Counted from the stretch's first letter, positions 1 through 7,127 are shown. The stretch: 8,033 nt of DNA from an uncultured Rhizobiaceae group bacterium (GCA_937951455.1 CALFBU010000331.1:1-8033), one strand, 5' to 3'. Notes: generated by a model from the sequence alone, not told the origin. A program made the numbers and translations.

Positions 1-462
1 GGAGCAGGCGCAAATGTTGCGCTTTGCTGCGATATCGTTGTAGCAGCTAAAAGTGCGAAATTCATTCAATCCTTTGCCAAAGTCGGCCTTGTGCCTGACG
101 CGGGAGGCACTTGGAACCTTACCCGCTTGCTTGGCGAAGCAAGAGCAAAAGCACTGGCACTAACAGCAGAGCCAATCAGCGCAGAAAAGGCTGAAGATTG
201 GGGGCTCATTTTCAAAAGTTACGAAGATGAAACCTTCATGGACGAAGTGCGAAAGCTTGTGTCTAATTTAGCCAAAGGCCCTACGCTTGGACTGGGAAAA
301 ACAAAAGAACTTATTCAGACGGCATCCTCCAATACATTGGATGAACAACTCGAACTGGAAGCAGCGACACAAAAAATATGTGGTGAAAGTCCCGATTATG
401 CAGAAGGTGTATCAGCATTCTTGCAAAAACGCGTGCCCAATTTTTCAGGCCATAATTCATGA
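1..462 (+). CDS. paaG: PaaG, 1,2-epoxyphenylacetyl-CoA isomerase (5'-truncated by window edge)
   Basis: C-terminal 153 residues of a crotonase-fold enzyme, open in frame 1 from the first base; roughly the first 110 residues of a ~262-residue protein lie upstream of the window. PaaG isomerises ring-1,2-epoxyphenylacetyl-CoA to oxepin-CoA in the cytoplasm. The fragment opens with the oxyanion-hole region GAGANVALCCDIVVAA. It then has LVPDAGGTW, with Asp at fragment residue 33 (bases 97-99) where ordinary enoyl-CoA hydratases such as PaaF carry a different residue; this Asp is the PaaG hallmark. The tail DYAEGVSAFLQKRVPNFSG is also typical of PaaG. The stop TGA overlaps the paaI start (ATGA), implying translational coupling. 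An internal GTG at base 91 is not a real start, because crotonase-fold sequence continues upstream of it. PaaF or another crotonase paralogue is less likely. Confidence 0.9.
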   Translation, partial: GAGANVALCCDIVVAAKSAKFIQSFAKVGLVPDAGGTWNLTRLLGEARAKALALTAEPISAEKAEDWGLIFKSYEDETFMDEVRKLVSNLAKGPTLGLGKTKELIQTASSNTLDEQLELEAATQKICGESPDYAEGVSAFLQKRVPNFSGHNS

Positions 463-884
463 CACCAGATGAACGTGCAAAAAAAGCATCCCAAGCCATG
501 TGGCAAGGTGATGAAGCATCCAAGTGGATAGGCTTGTCTTTAATCGAGGTTAAAGAGGCTACCGCAACGCTTGAACTTACGGTTGAAAAACATCATTGCA
601 ACGGACACGGCAATTGCCATGGCGGCGTCATCTACTCACTTGCAGATTCAGCGTTTGCCTTTGCCTGTAATAGCAGAAATCAGGCAACCGTCGCCCAACA
701 CAATACGATTACCTATTTGGCGCCCGGCTTTTTGAATGACACACTTACAGCACATGCGGTTGAGACCAGCCTGATAGGCCGTACTGGTATTTATGATGTT
801 CGTATCACCAATCAAAATGATGACGTGATCGCGGAATTTCGAGGTTGCTCCCGTACCATCAAAGGGCAACTTTTTGAAGAATGA
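459..884 (+). CDS. paaI: PaaI, hotdog-fold phenylacetyl-CoA thioesterase
   Basis: 141-residue acyl-CoA thioesterase of the PaaI (4HBT) family, the usual family length. The hotdog signature CHGGVIYSLADSAFAFACN spans residues 53-71, with His54-Gly55-Gly56 and Asp63 matching the catalytic HGG...D pattern of PaaI proteins. The central strand stretch HNTITYLAP (81-89) and the C-terminal FRGCSRTIKG (127-136) also fit. Its known role is to hydrolyse phenylacetyl-CoA and ring-hydroxylated CoA esters that accumulate when the pathway stalls, releasing CoA. The ATG overlaps the paaG stop by four bases and only a weak AGG lies upstream (447-449), so expression probably depends on reinitiation after paaG. 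Fifteen bases separate its stop from paaK. Confidence 0.93.
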   Translation: MTPDERAKKASQAMWQGDEASKWIGLSLIEVKEATATLELTVEKHHCNGHGNCHGGVIYSLADSAFAFACNSRNQATVAQHNTITYLAPGFLNDTLTAHAVETSLIGRTGIYDVRITNQNDDVIAEFRGCSRTIKGQLFEE

Positions 885-886
885 TT

Positions 887-893
887 TCAGGAG
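887..893 (+). promoter_or_regulatory. Shine-Dalgarno of paaK, decides a TTG start
   Basis: TCAGGAG lies six bases before TTG at 900-902. The next in-frame ATG is codon 30, inside the conserved PaaK N-terminus, so this site fixes the unusual TTG as the start. Confidence 0.75.
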
Positions 894-899
894 AATAAA

Positions 900-2207
900 T
901 TGAAAGACCTTACACCAGACCGTGCGAGCCTCGAGCCGATCGAGATTGCCAGCAGGGATGAAATCGAAGCCCTTCAATTGCAGCGCATGCAGTGGTCACT
1001 AAGGCATGCTTACGAAAATGTGGCGATGTATAAAAAGCGGTTTGATGAAAAAGGCGTTCATCCCGTTGATCTGAAATCGCTCAAGGATTTATCCAAGTTT
1101 CCATTCACGGTGAAAGATGATTTACGTGACAATTATCCATTTGGCATGTTCGCAGTCCCGATGGAAAAAATCCGCAAAGTCCATGCCTCATCCGGAACAA
1201 CAGGCAAGGCGACAGTCGTTGGCTATTCAGATGCTGACTGTGAGCTCTTTGCAAATATGGTGGCACGTTCGCTGCGTGCATCAGGTATTAAACCTGGTGA
1301 CATGGTTCATAATGCCTATGGGTATGGTTTGTTTACGGGCGGTTTGGGTGCTCATTTTGGCATTGAAAAATTAGGTGCTACGGTTATCCCTGTATCGGGC
1401 GGCATGACACCACGACAGGTTACACTCATCAACGACTTTAAACCTGATGCCATCCTGGTAACGCCCTCGTACATGTTGAATATTCTGGATGAGTTTCATG
1501 CACAAGGATTAGATCCACGCGACTGCTCGTTGCAGGTTGGCGTCTTTGGTGCGGAACCGTGGACGAACGCAATGCGACAGGAAGTCGAAGATGCGTTTGA
1601 TATGCATGCAGTTGATATTTACGGCCTATCTGAAATCCTTGGGCCCGGTGTTGCCAATGAGTGCGTTGAGACAAAAGACGGGCTGCATATTTGGGAAGAT
1701 CACTTCTACCCTGAAATTATAAACCCTGAAACGGGCGAACCCGTTGAGGATGGCGAAGAAGGAGAACTGGTTTTCACTACGCTCTCAAAGGAAGCACTTC
1801 CCATGATACGCTATCGCACCAAAGACCTGACGCGCTTGTTGCCCGGTACAGCTCGTAGCATGCGCCGAATGGAAAAGGTCACTGGCCGCGTTGATGATAT
1901 GATTATCCTGCGTGGTGTGAATGTCTTCCCCACTCAAATTGAAGAGCGACTATTGGCAATTGAAGGTCTTGCTCCGCATTTTCAAATTGAGCTCAGTCGA
2001 GACGGTAGGATGGATCAAATGACTGTTTTGGTAGAAGCTACGCCAAATGCAGCCGACGAAACCAGCCGCAATATTGCCTCTGCCGCACTTATCAAAAGCA
2101 TCAAGGACACCATAGGCATATCCGCGAAAGTGACCGTTTCAGAGCCTAACAGCGTCACGCGTTCTGAAGGCAAGGCGAAACGGGTGATTGATTTAAGACA
2201 GGTTTAG
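900..2207 (+). CDS. paaK: PaaK, phenylacetate-CoA ligase
   Basis: 435-residue AMP-forming ligase (E. coli PaaK is about 437) that converts phenylacetate, ATP and CoA to phenylacetyl-CoA, the entry step of the pathway. The N-terminus has the family signature ETASRDE-like IEIASRDEIEALQL (14-27) and KDDLRDNYPFGMF (72-84). The nucleotide-binding loop SSGTTGK is at 97-103. YGYGLFTGGLG is at 140-150, the adenylate-site DIYGLSE at 239-245, YRTKDL at 305-310, and the C-terminal hinge GRVDDMIILRGVNVFPTQIE at 329-348. The start is TTG behind a good Shine-Dalgarno; the residues between it and the first ATG (codon 30) are conserved in PaaK, so the longer form is right. It follows paaI by 15 bases and ends on a TAG that overlaps the paaE stop on the other strand. 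No terminator hairpin was seen at its end. Confidence 0.96.
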   Translation: MKDLTPDRASLEPIEIASRDEIEALQLQRMQWSLRHAYENVAMYKKRFDEKGVHPVDLKSLKDLSKFPFTVKDDLRDNYPFGMFAVPMEKIRKVHASSGTTGKATVVGYSDADCELFANMVARSLRASGIKPGDMVHNAYGYGLFTGGLGAHFGIEKLGATVIPVSGGMTPRQVTLINDFKPDAILVTPSYMLNILDEFHAQGLDPRDCSLQVGVFGAEPWTNAMRQEVEDAFDMHAVDIYGLSEILGPGVANECVETKDGLHIWEDHFYPEIINPETGEPVEDGEEGELVFTTLSKEALPMIRYRTKDLTRLLPGTARSMRRMEKVTGRVDDMIILRGVNVFPTQIEERLLAIEGLAPHFQIELSRDGRMDQMTVLVEATPNAADETSRNIASAALIKSIKDTIGISAKVTVSEPNSVTRSEGKAKRVIDLRQV

Positions 2208-3274
2208 TGACCGGACAAATCATAATCCCAAACAACTTTGTCTGATAGAGGATAACACTGACAGGACAGGACGAAGCCAGCCTCGACTTCATAATCCTCC
2301 AGCGCATGATTGGCTATCATTTCAACTTCACCCTCAAGCACTTTTGCGCGGCAGGTTGAGCATACACCGGCCTTGCATGCGAAGGGTGCGTCGATGTTAT
2401 TTTCCAATGCAGCTTCCAACAGACTGGTGTCAGGATTGATCGTAACAGAACGGGTTTCGCCGTTGAGTGTAACCCTACCAGAAGTACCTGTTTCGGTGGT
2501 TTGACTGCTCACAGCCTTCTTTCTCGCACGGCCCGGTTGACCGCTGGCAAAAAGTTCAAAACGGATGTTTTCTTTTTTCAGACCATGATTTTTCAGAGCA
2601 TCCGAGATTGCCAACATCATCGGCTCAGGCCCGCAGATGTAGGTAGTTGTTACCGTATCCAGATCAATCCAGGATTTGAAAAGTGCATCGCATTTTGCGC
2701 CATCTACACGACCGTGGAATAATTCAATATCCTGACTTTCATCTTCCAGCACATGAATGATATTTAACCGTCCCATGTAGATATTTTTGAGGTCTTCGAG
2801 TTCTTCACGAAACATGATCGTATTGAGATTTCGATTGGCATATACAAGTGTCACTGACGAATGATTTTCATCTTGCAGCGCTGATTTCAAAATCGACAAT
2901 ACAGGTGTAATACCAGACCCGCCTGCGAAGGCGAGGTAATGATTGTCATGGTGTTTTTCCGGCGTTTTGTAAAACTTGCCCATCGGCGGCATGGCTTCAA
3001 GCGTATCGCCTATTTGTAGCTCCGTATTCGCCCAGGTCGAGAAAGCGCCACCGTCGACTTTTTTGACGCCCACTTGCAGCAGGTTCTCATTTACAGCAGC
3101 GCAGATTGAATAAGAGCGTCTCAGTTCTTCACCATCAAACTCTTTCCTGAAAGTCAGATATTGCCCCTGAACAAATTGAAACGATTCCGCATCTTCTGGC
3201 TGTAATGTCAAAACGACCGCATCGCGAATTGTTTTATGAATGTTTACTACTTTGAGTTTGTGAAATTGGACCAT
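2204..3274 (-). CDS. paaE: PaaE, phenylacetyl-CoA epoxidase reductase subunit
   Basis: 356-residue NADPH-dependent flavin/iron-sulfur reductase that passes electrons to the PaaA diiron site. The order is FAD-binding domain, NADPH-binding domain, short polar linker (about 245-267), plant-type ferredoxin. RRSYSI (52-57) is the flavin-binding motif. GGSGITP (118-124) and CGPEPMM (214-220) are the pyridine-nucleotide motifs. Cys300, Cys305, Cys308 and Cys338 give the C-x4-C-x2-C-x29-C pattern of a 2Fe-2S cluster. I place the start at the ATG at 3274 because MVQFHKLKV matches the family N-terminus. The frame stays open to 3505, but those 77 extra codons lie over the conserved 3' end of paaD. Ten bases separate it from the paaD stop, with AGG at the stop as a modest ribosome site. 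It is the last gene of the operon, and its TAA overlaps the paaK stop. Confidence 0.96.
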   Translation of the reverse strand: MVQFHKLKVVNIHKTIRDAVVLTLQPEDAESFQFVQGQYLTFRKEFDGEELRRSYSICAAVNENLLQVGVKKVDGGAFSTWANTELQIGDTLEAMPPMGKFYKTPEKHHDNHYLAFAGGSGITPVLSILKSALQDENHSSVTLVYANRNLNTIMFREELEDLKNIYMGRLNIIHVLEDESQDIELFHGRVDGAKCDALFKSWIDLDTVTTTYICGPEPMMLAISDALKNHGLKKENIRFELFASGQPGRARKKAVSSQTTETGTSGRVTLNGETRSVTINPDTSLLEAALENNIDAPFACKAGVCSTCRAKVLEGEVEMIANHALEDYEVEAGFVLSCQCYPLSDKVVWDYDLSGH

Positions 3275-3284
3275 CACCGCCAAC

Positions 3285-3755
3285 CTAAATGCACTTGAAA
3301 TAATCGAAAGGCTCAAGGCATTCCTTGCAGCGCCATTGCGCCTTGCAGGGTGTTGAACCAAACTGACTGATCTTTTCAACACTGGAAGATTTGCAGTTCG
3401 GACAACGTTCTGGTTCGCCCGCAGCCTGTGGCGGGGCAATGCCATATTCTTCCAGCTTTGCAAGTCCTTTTTCGCTAAGCCAATCCGTTGTCCAAACAGG
3501 TGCAATCCGGGTTTTGATTTCCAGTTTATTGATGCCGCGCTTTAAGAGTTCAGTCTCGATATCCATCGCGATGACCGACATCGCGGGACAGCCCGAATAG
3601 GTCGGTGTGATTGTGATTTGCAGCTTATCGTCCTGCCATGCCACATCACGCACAACGCCCAAATCGACAACCGAGATCACGGGTATTTCCGGGTCTGGTA
3701 CTGCTTCCAGCCAAGACCATATATCACCCACCTGTGGCATATCCACCGTTACCAT
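3285..3755 (-). CDS. paaD: PaaD, MIP18/DUF59-family metal-site assembly protein of the epoxidase
   Basis: 156-residue protein required for phenylacetyl-CoA epoxidation in known systems but not part of the purified complex; a role in Fe-S or metal-centre maturation, probably for PaaE, is inferred from its family. The N-terminal MIP18-like domain has VPDPEIPVISVVDLGVV (19-35) and TYSGCPAM (52-59), with the conserved Cys56. The C-terminal part is zinc-ribbon-like: Cys118-x2-Cys121 and Cys143-x2-Cys146, plus Cys137 in FGSTPCKA and Cys155 near the end, all typical of PaaD. The ATG at 3755 overlaps the end of paaC by seven bases and has AGGTG four bases upstream, which favours it over the in-frame ATG at 3740. 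Confidence 0.94.
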   Translation of the reverse strand: MVTVDMPQVGDIWSWLEAVPDPEIPVISVVDLGVVRDVAWQDDKLQITITPTYSGCPAMSVIAMDIETELLKRGINKLEIKTRIAPVWTTDWLSEKGLAKLEEYGIAPPQAAGEPERCPNCKSSSVEKISQFGSTPCKAQWRCKECLEPFDYFKCI

Positions 3756-4501
3756 GTTGCACCTGGATAAGAGCGTTGCAGTACCTGCATGGTTGCCAGC
3801 ATGTGACCCAGATGTTCGGTATGTCTTTGGCCCGTTCGCCCACCCTTATGAACAAAATTACTGTCAGGGATTGTCAAATACGCATCTCGCATTGTGCTCT
3901 TAACCAGTGCGTCCCAAGGCGCTAATATTTCGCTAGGAAGAGGTGCAATGCCATCTTTGTGCATGGCTTCGTCAACGTCATCGACCAACATGATTTCCCT
4001 TGCATATGGCCATAGATAATCAAGCGCTGCCTGCATTTTTTTATTACTCAGCTCAGTACCATCACCAAGCGCAATAATCGTGTCTCTAGAACGTTCAAGA
4101 TGGTATTGCGCCTCTTTCACAGACTTCATTGCGATTTCCGAAATACGTGAGTCTTTTGAATCGGTTAGCGCTGTTAGCCAATGTACTTGAAAAGCATCAA
4201 ACAGAAACTGGCGCATCAAGGTGCGGCCGTAATCCTCGTTCGGTGTTTCGAGCATAAGAACATTTCTGAAATCATAAGCATCGCGCAGGAAGGCAAGGTC
4301 ATTGGCACTGCGCCCTTCCCCTTCAACTTCTGCGGCGTATTCAAGCCAGAGTTTCGTCTGACCGATCAAATCAAGTGCTGTATTGGCAAGCGCAATGTCT
4401 TCTTCCAGTGCGGGTGCCGTGCCGCACCATTCGGATGTGCGGTGTCCTAATACAAGCACATTATCTCCCTGCCTAAGAAGAAATTCAAACAGCGCATTCA
4501 T
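3749..4501 (-). CDS. paaC: PaaC, structural ferritin-like subunit of phenylacetyl-CoA epoxidase
   Basis: 250-residue ferritin-like protein that pairs with PaaA in the epoxidase core. Conserved PaaC stretches are VLGHRTSEWCG (17-27), ALDLIGQ (42-48), NEDYGRTLMRQFLFDAF (88-104), KEAQYHLERS (129-138) and, near the end, RTGQRHTEHLGHMLATMQ. Where PaaA has the iron-binding D-E-x2-H, this protein has ALDLIGQ, and its second helix carries E-x3-H (Glu130/His134) rather than E-x2-H. This fits the known picture of PaaC as a paralogue that lost the diiron site and serves assembly. The start overlaps the paaB stop by one base (TAATG), with a weak GGA upstream, so translation is probably coupled to paaB. 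Its 3' end overlaps paaD. Confidence 0.95.
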   Translation of the reverse strand: MNALFEFLLRQGDNVLVLGHRTSEWCGTAPALEEDIALANTALDLIGQTKLWLEYAAEVEGEGRSANDLAFLRDAYDFRNVLMLETPNEDYGRTLMRQFLFDAFQVHWLTALTDSKDSRISEIAMKSVKEAQYHLERSRDTIIALGDGTELSNKKMQAALDYLWPYAREIMLVDDVDEAMHKDGIAPLPSEILAPWDALVKSTMRDAYLTIPDSNFVHKGGRTGQRHTEHLGHMLATMQVLQRSYPGATW

Positions 4502-4791
4502 TACATATTTCCAGCTTCATCAGGCAAGTCATAAAACGTCGGATGGCGGTAAACCTTGTCTTTTGCAGGGTCAAACATCGGACCTTTTTCTGACGGTGAA
4601 GAAGCGGTTATGTGTTTTGCCTCGACGACCCAAATGCTTACCCCTTCGTTGCGTCTTGTGTAGACATCTCTTGCGTTTTTCATCGCCATTTCATTGTCGC
4701 TCGCATGAAGCGATCCAACGTGACGATGGCTCATGCCGTGTTGTCCTCGAATGAAAACTTCCCATAGTGGCCATTCTTTTTTCTCAGACAT
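4501..4791 (-). CDS. paaB: PaaB, small subunit of phenylacetyl-CoA epoxidase
   Basis: 96-residue protein, the normal PaaB length. Conserved blocks are PLWEVFIRGQHGMSHRHVGS (8-27), ARDVYTRRNEGVSIWVV (40-56) and DKVYRHPTFYDLPDE (78-92). PaaB joins the PaaA-PaaC core and is needed for activity, apparently in docking the PaaE reductase; it has no catalytic residues of its own. The start is the ATG at 4791, four bases after the paaA stop, with GGAG seven bases upstream. The frame is open upstream to 4836, but that 15-codon extension is not family-like and lies over the end of paaA. Confidence 0.95.
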   Translation of the reverse strand: MSEKKEWPLWEVFIRGQHGMSHRHVGSLHASDNEMAMKNARDVYTRRNEGVSIWVVEAKHITASSPSEKGPMFDPAKDKVYRHPTFYDLPDEAGNM

Positions 4792-4795
4792 GGCC

Positions 4796-5788
4796 CTACT
4801 CCGCAGCTTGTTTTCGAGCAGCTTTTTTCTCCGCATGCGCCATCATGGCATCGCGCACCCATGCACCTTCATCCCAAGCTTTTTTGCGCGTCTCGAGACG
4901 CTCATGATTGCATGGGCCATTGCCTTTAAGGACGTCGTAAAACTCATCCCAATCCGGCTGGGTAAATTCATAGTGCTCGGTTTCTTCATTGAACTTCAGA
5001 TTATCATCTGGAACTTTCAATCCGAGATATTCTGCTTGTGGCACGGTTTCATCAACGAACTTCTGGCGCAGTTCATCATTGGTATTCATCTTGATTTTCC
5101 AAGCCATCGACTGTGCAGAATGTACACTGTCCTTATCCGAAGGCCCGAACATCATGAGTGCAGGTCCCCAAAAACGGTTGAGCGCATCTTGCGCCATGCG
5201 CTTTTGTTCTTTCGTGCCATTTGCCATCACCATCATGATTTGAAAACCCTGACGTTGGTGAAAACTCTCTTCCTTACAAATGCGCACCATGGCTCTCGCG
5301 TAAGGACCAAAGGATGTTCTTTGTAGCGGCACCTGATTCATGATCGCAGCGCCATCTACAAGCCAGCCAACTGCGCCCATGTCTGCCCAAGTCAGTGTTG
5401 GATAATTGAAAATGGATGAGTATTTCATCTTGCCTGAATGAAGCATTTCGTAGAGTTCATCACGGCTGACACCCAATGTTTCCGCGGCACAATAGAGATA
5501 AAGACCGTGACCTGCCTCATCTTGCACCTTGGCAAGAAGGTTTGCTTTTCGCTCCAAGGTCGGTGCACGGGTAATCCAGTTTCCTTCAGGCAATTGGCCA
5601 ACCACTTCTGAGTGTGCGTGCTGGCCAATTTGGCGGATCAGGTTTTTGCGATAGGCGTCAGGCATCCACTCCTTGGGTTCAATCTTTTCACCACGATCAA
5701 TGCGTTCTTGAAATGCGCGTTCTTGCGGTGACATCTCTTCAAGAGATTGAACGTTTTTGCCAGTGGATTTTACAAGTTGTGCATACAT
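4796..5788 (-). CDS. paaA: PaaA, catalytic diiron subunit of phenylacetyl-CoA epoxidase
   Basis: 330-residue bacterial multicomponent monooxygenase subunit with a ferritin-like fold. It inserts one oxygen atom of O2 into the ring of phenylacetyl-CoA to give the 1,2-epoxide. Both iron-ligand motifs are intact: DEAGH with Glu91-x2-His94, and EESFH with Glu174-x2-His177. Glu61 in QHAHSEVVG is a likely further ligand. Other PaaA hallmarks are [16 protein letters not shown] (67-82), [20 protein letters not shown] (87-106) and [20 protein letters not shown] (124-143). The acidic/basic C-terminal tail rich in Ala, Lys and Glu is usual. The ATG has AGGAG seven bases upstream, overlapping the paaJ stop; only ten bases separate the two genes, so it sits in the same operon. 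Confidence 0.97.
   Translation of the reverse strand: MYAQLVKSTGKNVQSLEEMSPQERAFQERIDRGEKIEPKEWMPDAYRKNLIRQIGQHAHSEVVGQLPEGNWITRAPTLERKANLLAKVQDEAGHGLYLYCAAETLGVSRDELYEMLHSGKMKYSSIFNYPTLTWADMGAVGWLVDGAAIMNQVPLQRTSFGPYARAMVRICKEESFHQRQGFQIMMVMANGTKEQKRMAQDALNRFWGPALMMFGPSDKDSVHSAQSMAWKIKMNTNDELRQKFVDETVPQAEYLGLKVPDDNLKFNEETEHYEFTQPDWDEFYDVLKGNGPCNHERLETRKKAWDEGAWVRDAMMAHAEKKAARKQAAE
4799..4802 (-). promoter_or_regulatory. Shine-Dalgarno of paaB, inside the end of paaA
   Basis: GGAG on the minus strand, seven bases before the ATG at 4791. It lies just upstream of the paaA stop and overlaps its last codons, so it selects the short 96-residue PaaB over the longer open frame. Confidence 0.7.
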
Positions 5789-5795
5789 GAGTTTT

Positions 5796-5800
5796 CTCCT
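5796..5800 (-). promoter_or_regulatory. Shine-Dalgarno of paaA, overlapping the paaJ stop codon
   Basis: Minus-strand AGGAG, seven bases before the paaA ATG. Its first two bases are the last two of the paaJ TAG (5799-5801), so ribosomes ending on paaJ terminate directly on the paaA ribosome site. Confidence 0.75.
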
Positions 5801-6995
5801 ATGCCCGTTCCAATATCAGGGCAACGCCTTGCCCAACGCCAACACACATGGTGCAAAGTGCGTAACGTCCGCCTGTTCTTTGTAATTGATAGGCTGCCGT
5901 CATGACCAATCGTGCGCCTGACATGCCAAGCGGATGACCGATTGCAATAGCGCCACCATTTGGGTTTACGTGCTCCGCGTCATCAGCGATGCCTAATTCT
6001 CTAAGGGTTGCGATTCCCTGACTTGCGAAGGCTTCGTTCAACTCAATCACATCCATCTGTTCAAGTGAGAGGCCTGTGCGCTCCAAAACCTTGCGGGTAG
6101 CAGGTACAGGACCAATGCCCATGATGTGAGGTGAAACGCCTGCAGCTGACATTCCAACAATGCGGGCAAGTGGCTTGGCTTTTTTTGCTGCGGCTTCATC
6201 GCCCAAGAGCAATGCTGCGGCGCCATCGTTTACACCAGATGCATTGCCTGCGGTGACGGACTTCTCTTCACCATTGATGCCCTTAAGATTGGCAAGTTTG
6301 GTAACATCTGCATTGGCTCGAGGGTGTTCATCCTTTTCAAAGCGTATTGGATCACCTTTGCGTTGCGGTATTTCAACAGGCATGATCTCATCGTCAAAAA
6401 CGCCTGCCTCATGAGCTTTTTGATAACGCTTTTGACTACGTGCTGCGAAAGCATCTTGATCTTCGCGGTTTATGTTAAATTCATCCGCTACATTGTCAGC
6501 CGTTTGAGGCATGGAATCGATGCCATAAGCTTCTTTCATTTTTCTGTTTACAAAGCGCCAGCCAATGGTTGTGTCAAACACTTCGTTCGCACGTGAAAAT
6601 GCCGTGGTAGCCTTTGGCATGACAAATGGCGCGCGGCTCATGCTCTCGACGCCGCCCGCGATTGCCATTTGATAGTCGCCAGCCTTTATGCCTCTTGCCG
6701 CCATGCCAACTGCATCCATTCCGGAACCGCAAAGCCTGTTGATAGTCGTTCCCGGCACATCGATAGGGAGACCAGCAAGTAATGCTGCCATCCGCGCAAC
6801 ATTACGATTGTCTTCACCCGCCTGATTGGCATCGCCATAGATGACATCATCAATTTTTGACCAGTCGATATCAGGATTGCGCTTTACCAACTCTGCGATA
6901 GGTAATGCGGCCAGGTCATCGGTTCGTATTGAAGACAGGCGTCCACCATATCGACCGATGGGTGTTCTGATTGCATCGAGAATATAAGCGTCCAA
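5799..6995 (-). CDS. paaJ: PaaJ, 3-oxoadipyl-CoA / 3-oxo-5,6-dehydrosuberyl-CoA thiolase
   Basis: 398-residue degradative thiolase of the PaaJ/PcaF type, cytoplasmic. In phenylacetate catabolism it cleaves 3-oxo-5,6-dehydrosuberyl-CoA and later 3-oxoadipyl-CoA to acetyl-CoA and succinyl-CoA. The nucleophile Cys89 is in [11 protein letters not shown] (86-96). NEAF is at 320-323, the base His354 is in [17 protein letters not shown] (347-363), and Cys384 is in [10 protein letters not shown] (381-390). The N-terminal RTPIGRYGG and [10 protein letters not shown] are typical of the 3-oxoadipyl-CoA group. The start is TTG at 6995, with GGAG seven bases upstream and no in-frame ATG nearby that would keep the conserved N-terminus. 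It heads the operon directly upstream of paaA. PcaF of the protocatechuate branch has the same fold and reaction, so context decides the name. Confidence 0.9.
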   Translation of the reverse strand: MDAYILDAIRTPIGRYGGRLSSIRTDDLAALPIAELVKRNPDIDWSKIDDVIYGDANQAGEDNRNVARMAALLAGLPIDVPGTTINRLCGSGMDAVGMAARGIKAGDYQMAIAGGVESMSRAPFVMPKATTAFSRANEVFDTTIGWRFVNRKMKEAYGIDSMPQTADNVADEFNINREDQDAFAARSQKRYQKAHEAGVFDDEIMPVEIPQRKGDPIRFEKDEHPRANADVTKLANLKGINGEEKSVTAGNASGVNDGAAALLLGDEAAAKKAKPLARIVGMSAAGVSPHIMGIGPVPATRKVLERTGLSLEQMDVIELNEAFASQGIATLRELGIADDAEHVNPNGGAIAIGHPLGMSGARLVMTAAYQLQRTGGRYALCTMCVGVGQGVALILERA

Positions 6996-7002
6996 GGGTA
7001 GG

Positions 7003-7006
7003 CTCC
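7003..7006 (-). promoter_or_regulatory. Shine-Dalgarno of paaJ, decides a TTG start
   Basis: Minus-strand GGAG, with seven bases before TTG at 6995. No ATG or GTG at this spacing competes. Confidence 0.65.
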
Positions 7007-7041
7007 AAATATGAAATTATTAGAAATACATAGCACGAACA

Positions 7042-7078
7042 TGTTACAAATAAAATAATTATTTTAAATTTTGTAACA
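7042..7078. promoter_or_regulatory. Inverted repeat, candidate operator for paaJABCDE
   Basis: TGTTACAAA at 7042-7050 and TTTGTAACA at 7070-7078 are perfect 9-base inverted arms with a 19-base spacer. Each arm contains a TGTNACA core that is itself a small palindrome, and the two cores lie 30 bases apart centre to centre, about three helical turns. The spacer contains a perfect 14-base palindrome. Position just upstream of paaJ suggests a repressor site, perhaps for a PaaR (TetR-type) regulator, but the regulator is an inference. Confidence 0.55.
7052..7065. repeat. 14-base AT-only palindrome inside the candidate operator
   Basis: AAAATAATTATTTT reads identically on both strands, centred between 7058 and 7059. 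It may be part of the operator, a melting-prone promoter element, or chance in AT-rich sequence. Confidence 0.4.
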
Positions 7079-7127
7079 CATCAAGGCGATTTACTAGAAC
7101 TCCAGCAGAATTTGATTTCAATGACAA

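Larger units (their letters stand above)
6996..7127 (-). promoter_or_regulatory. Upstream region of the paaJABCDE operon, probable promoter
   Basis: The only real intergenic gap in the window, 132 bases between the soxG stop and the paaJ start and strongly AT-rich between about 7042 and 7078. It must hold the paaJ promoter if the operon is transcribed apart from sox. A TAAAAT hexamer (minus strand, plus coordinates 7061-7066) and a TTGTAA hexamer (7044-7049) are present, but no -35/-10 pair with good spacing could be supported. No GC-rich hairpin followed by a T run was seen after soxG. Confidence 0.5.

Noticed and set aside
91..462. PaaG as a complete short gene starting at GTG 91
   Set aside because: The same frame is open to base 1 and encodes the conserved crotonase oxyanion-hole region, so the gene is cut by the window edge, not short.
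648..977. 109-codon minus-strand open frame across paaI and paaK
   Set aside because: Shadow of two well-conserved genes on the other strand, with no recognisable product.
3275..3505. N-terminal extension of PaaE giving a 433-residue protein
   Set aside because: The 77 extra codons overlap the conserved 3' end of paaD in another frame and resemble nothing in the reductase family; MVQFHKLKV at 3274 matches the family start.
3607..3925. Two overlapping plus-strand open frames of about 95 codons opposite paaC/paaD
   Set aside because: Antisense shadows; they compete with each other in different frames and cover conserved residues of PaaD and PaaC.
4792..4836. 15-residue extension of PaaB
   Set aside because: It lies over the 3' end of paaA, is basic and not family-like, and the ATG at 4791 has GGAG at ideal spacing and gives the normal PaaB length.
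4733..5326. 197-codon plus-strand open frame opposite paaA
   Set aside because: Antisense shadow of the conserved paaA and paaB genes; its translation has no recognisable domain and no convincing ribosome site.
7021..7080. A specific -35/-10 promoter for paaJ
   Set aside because: TAAAAT and TTGTAA hexamers are present, but no pair has both acceptable matches and 16-18 base spacing, so no exact promoter is claimed.
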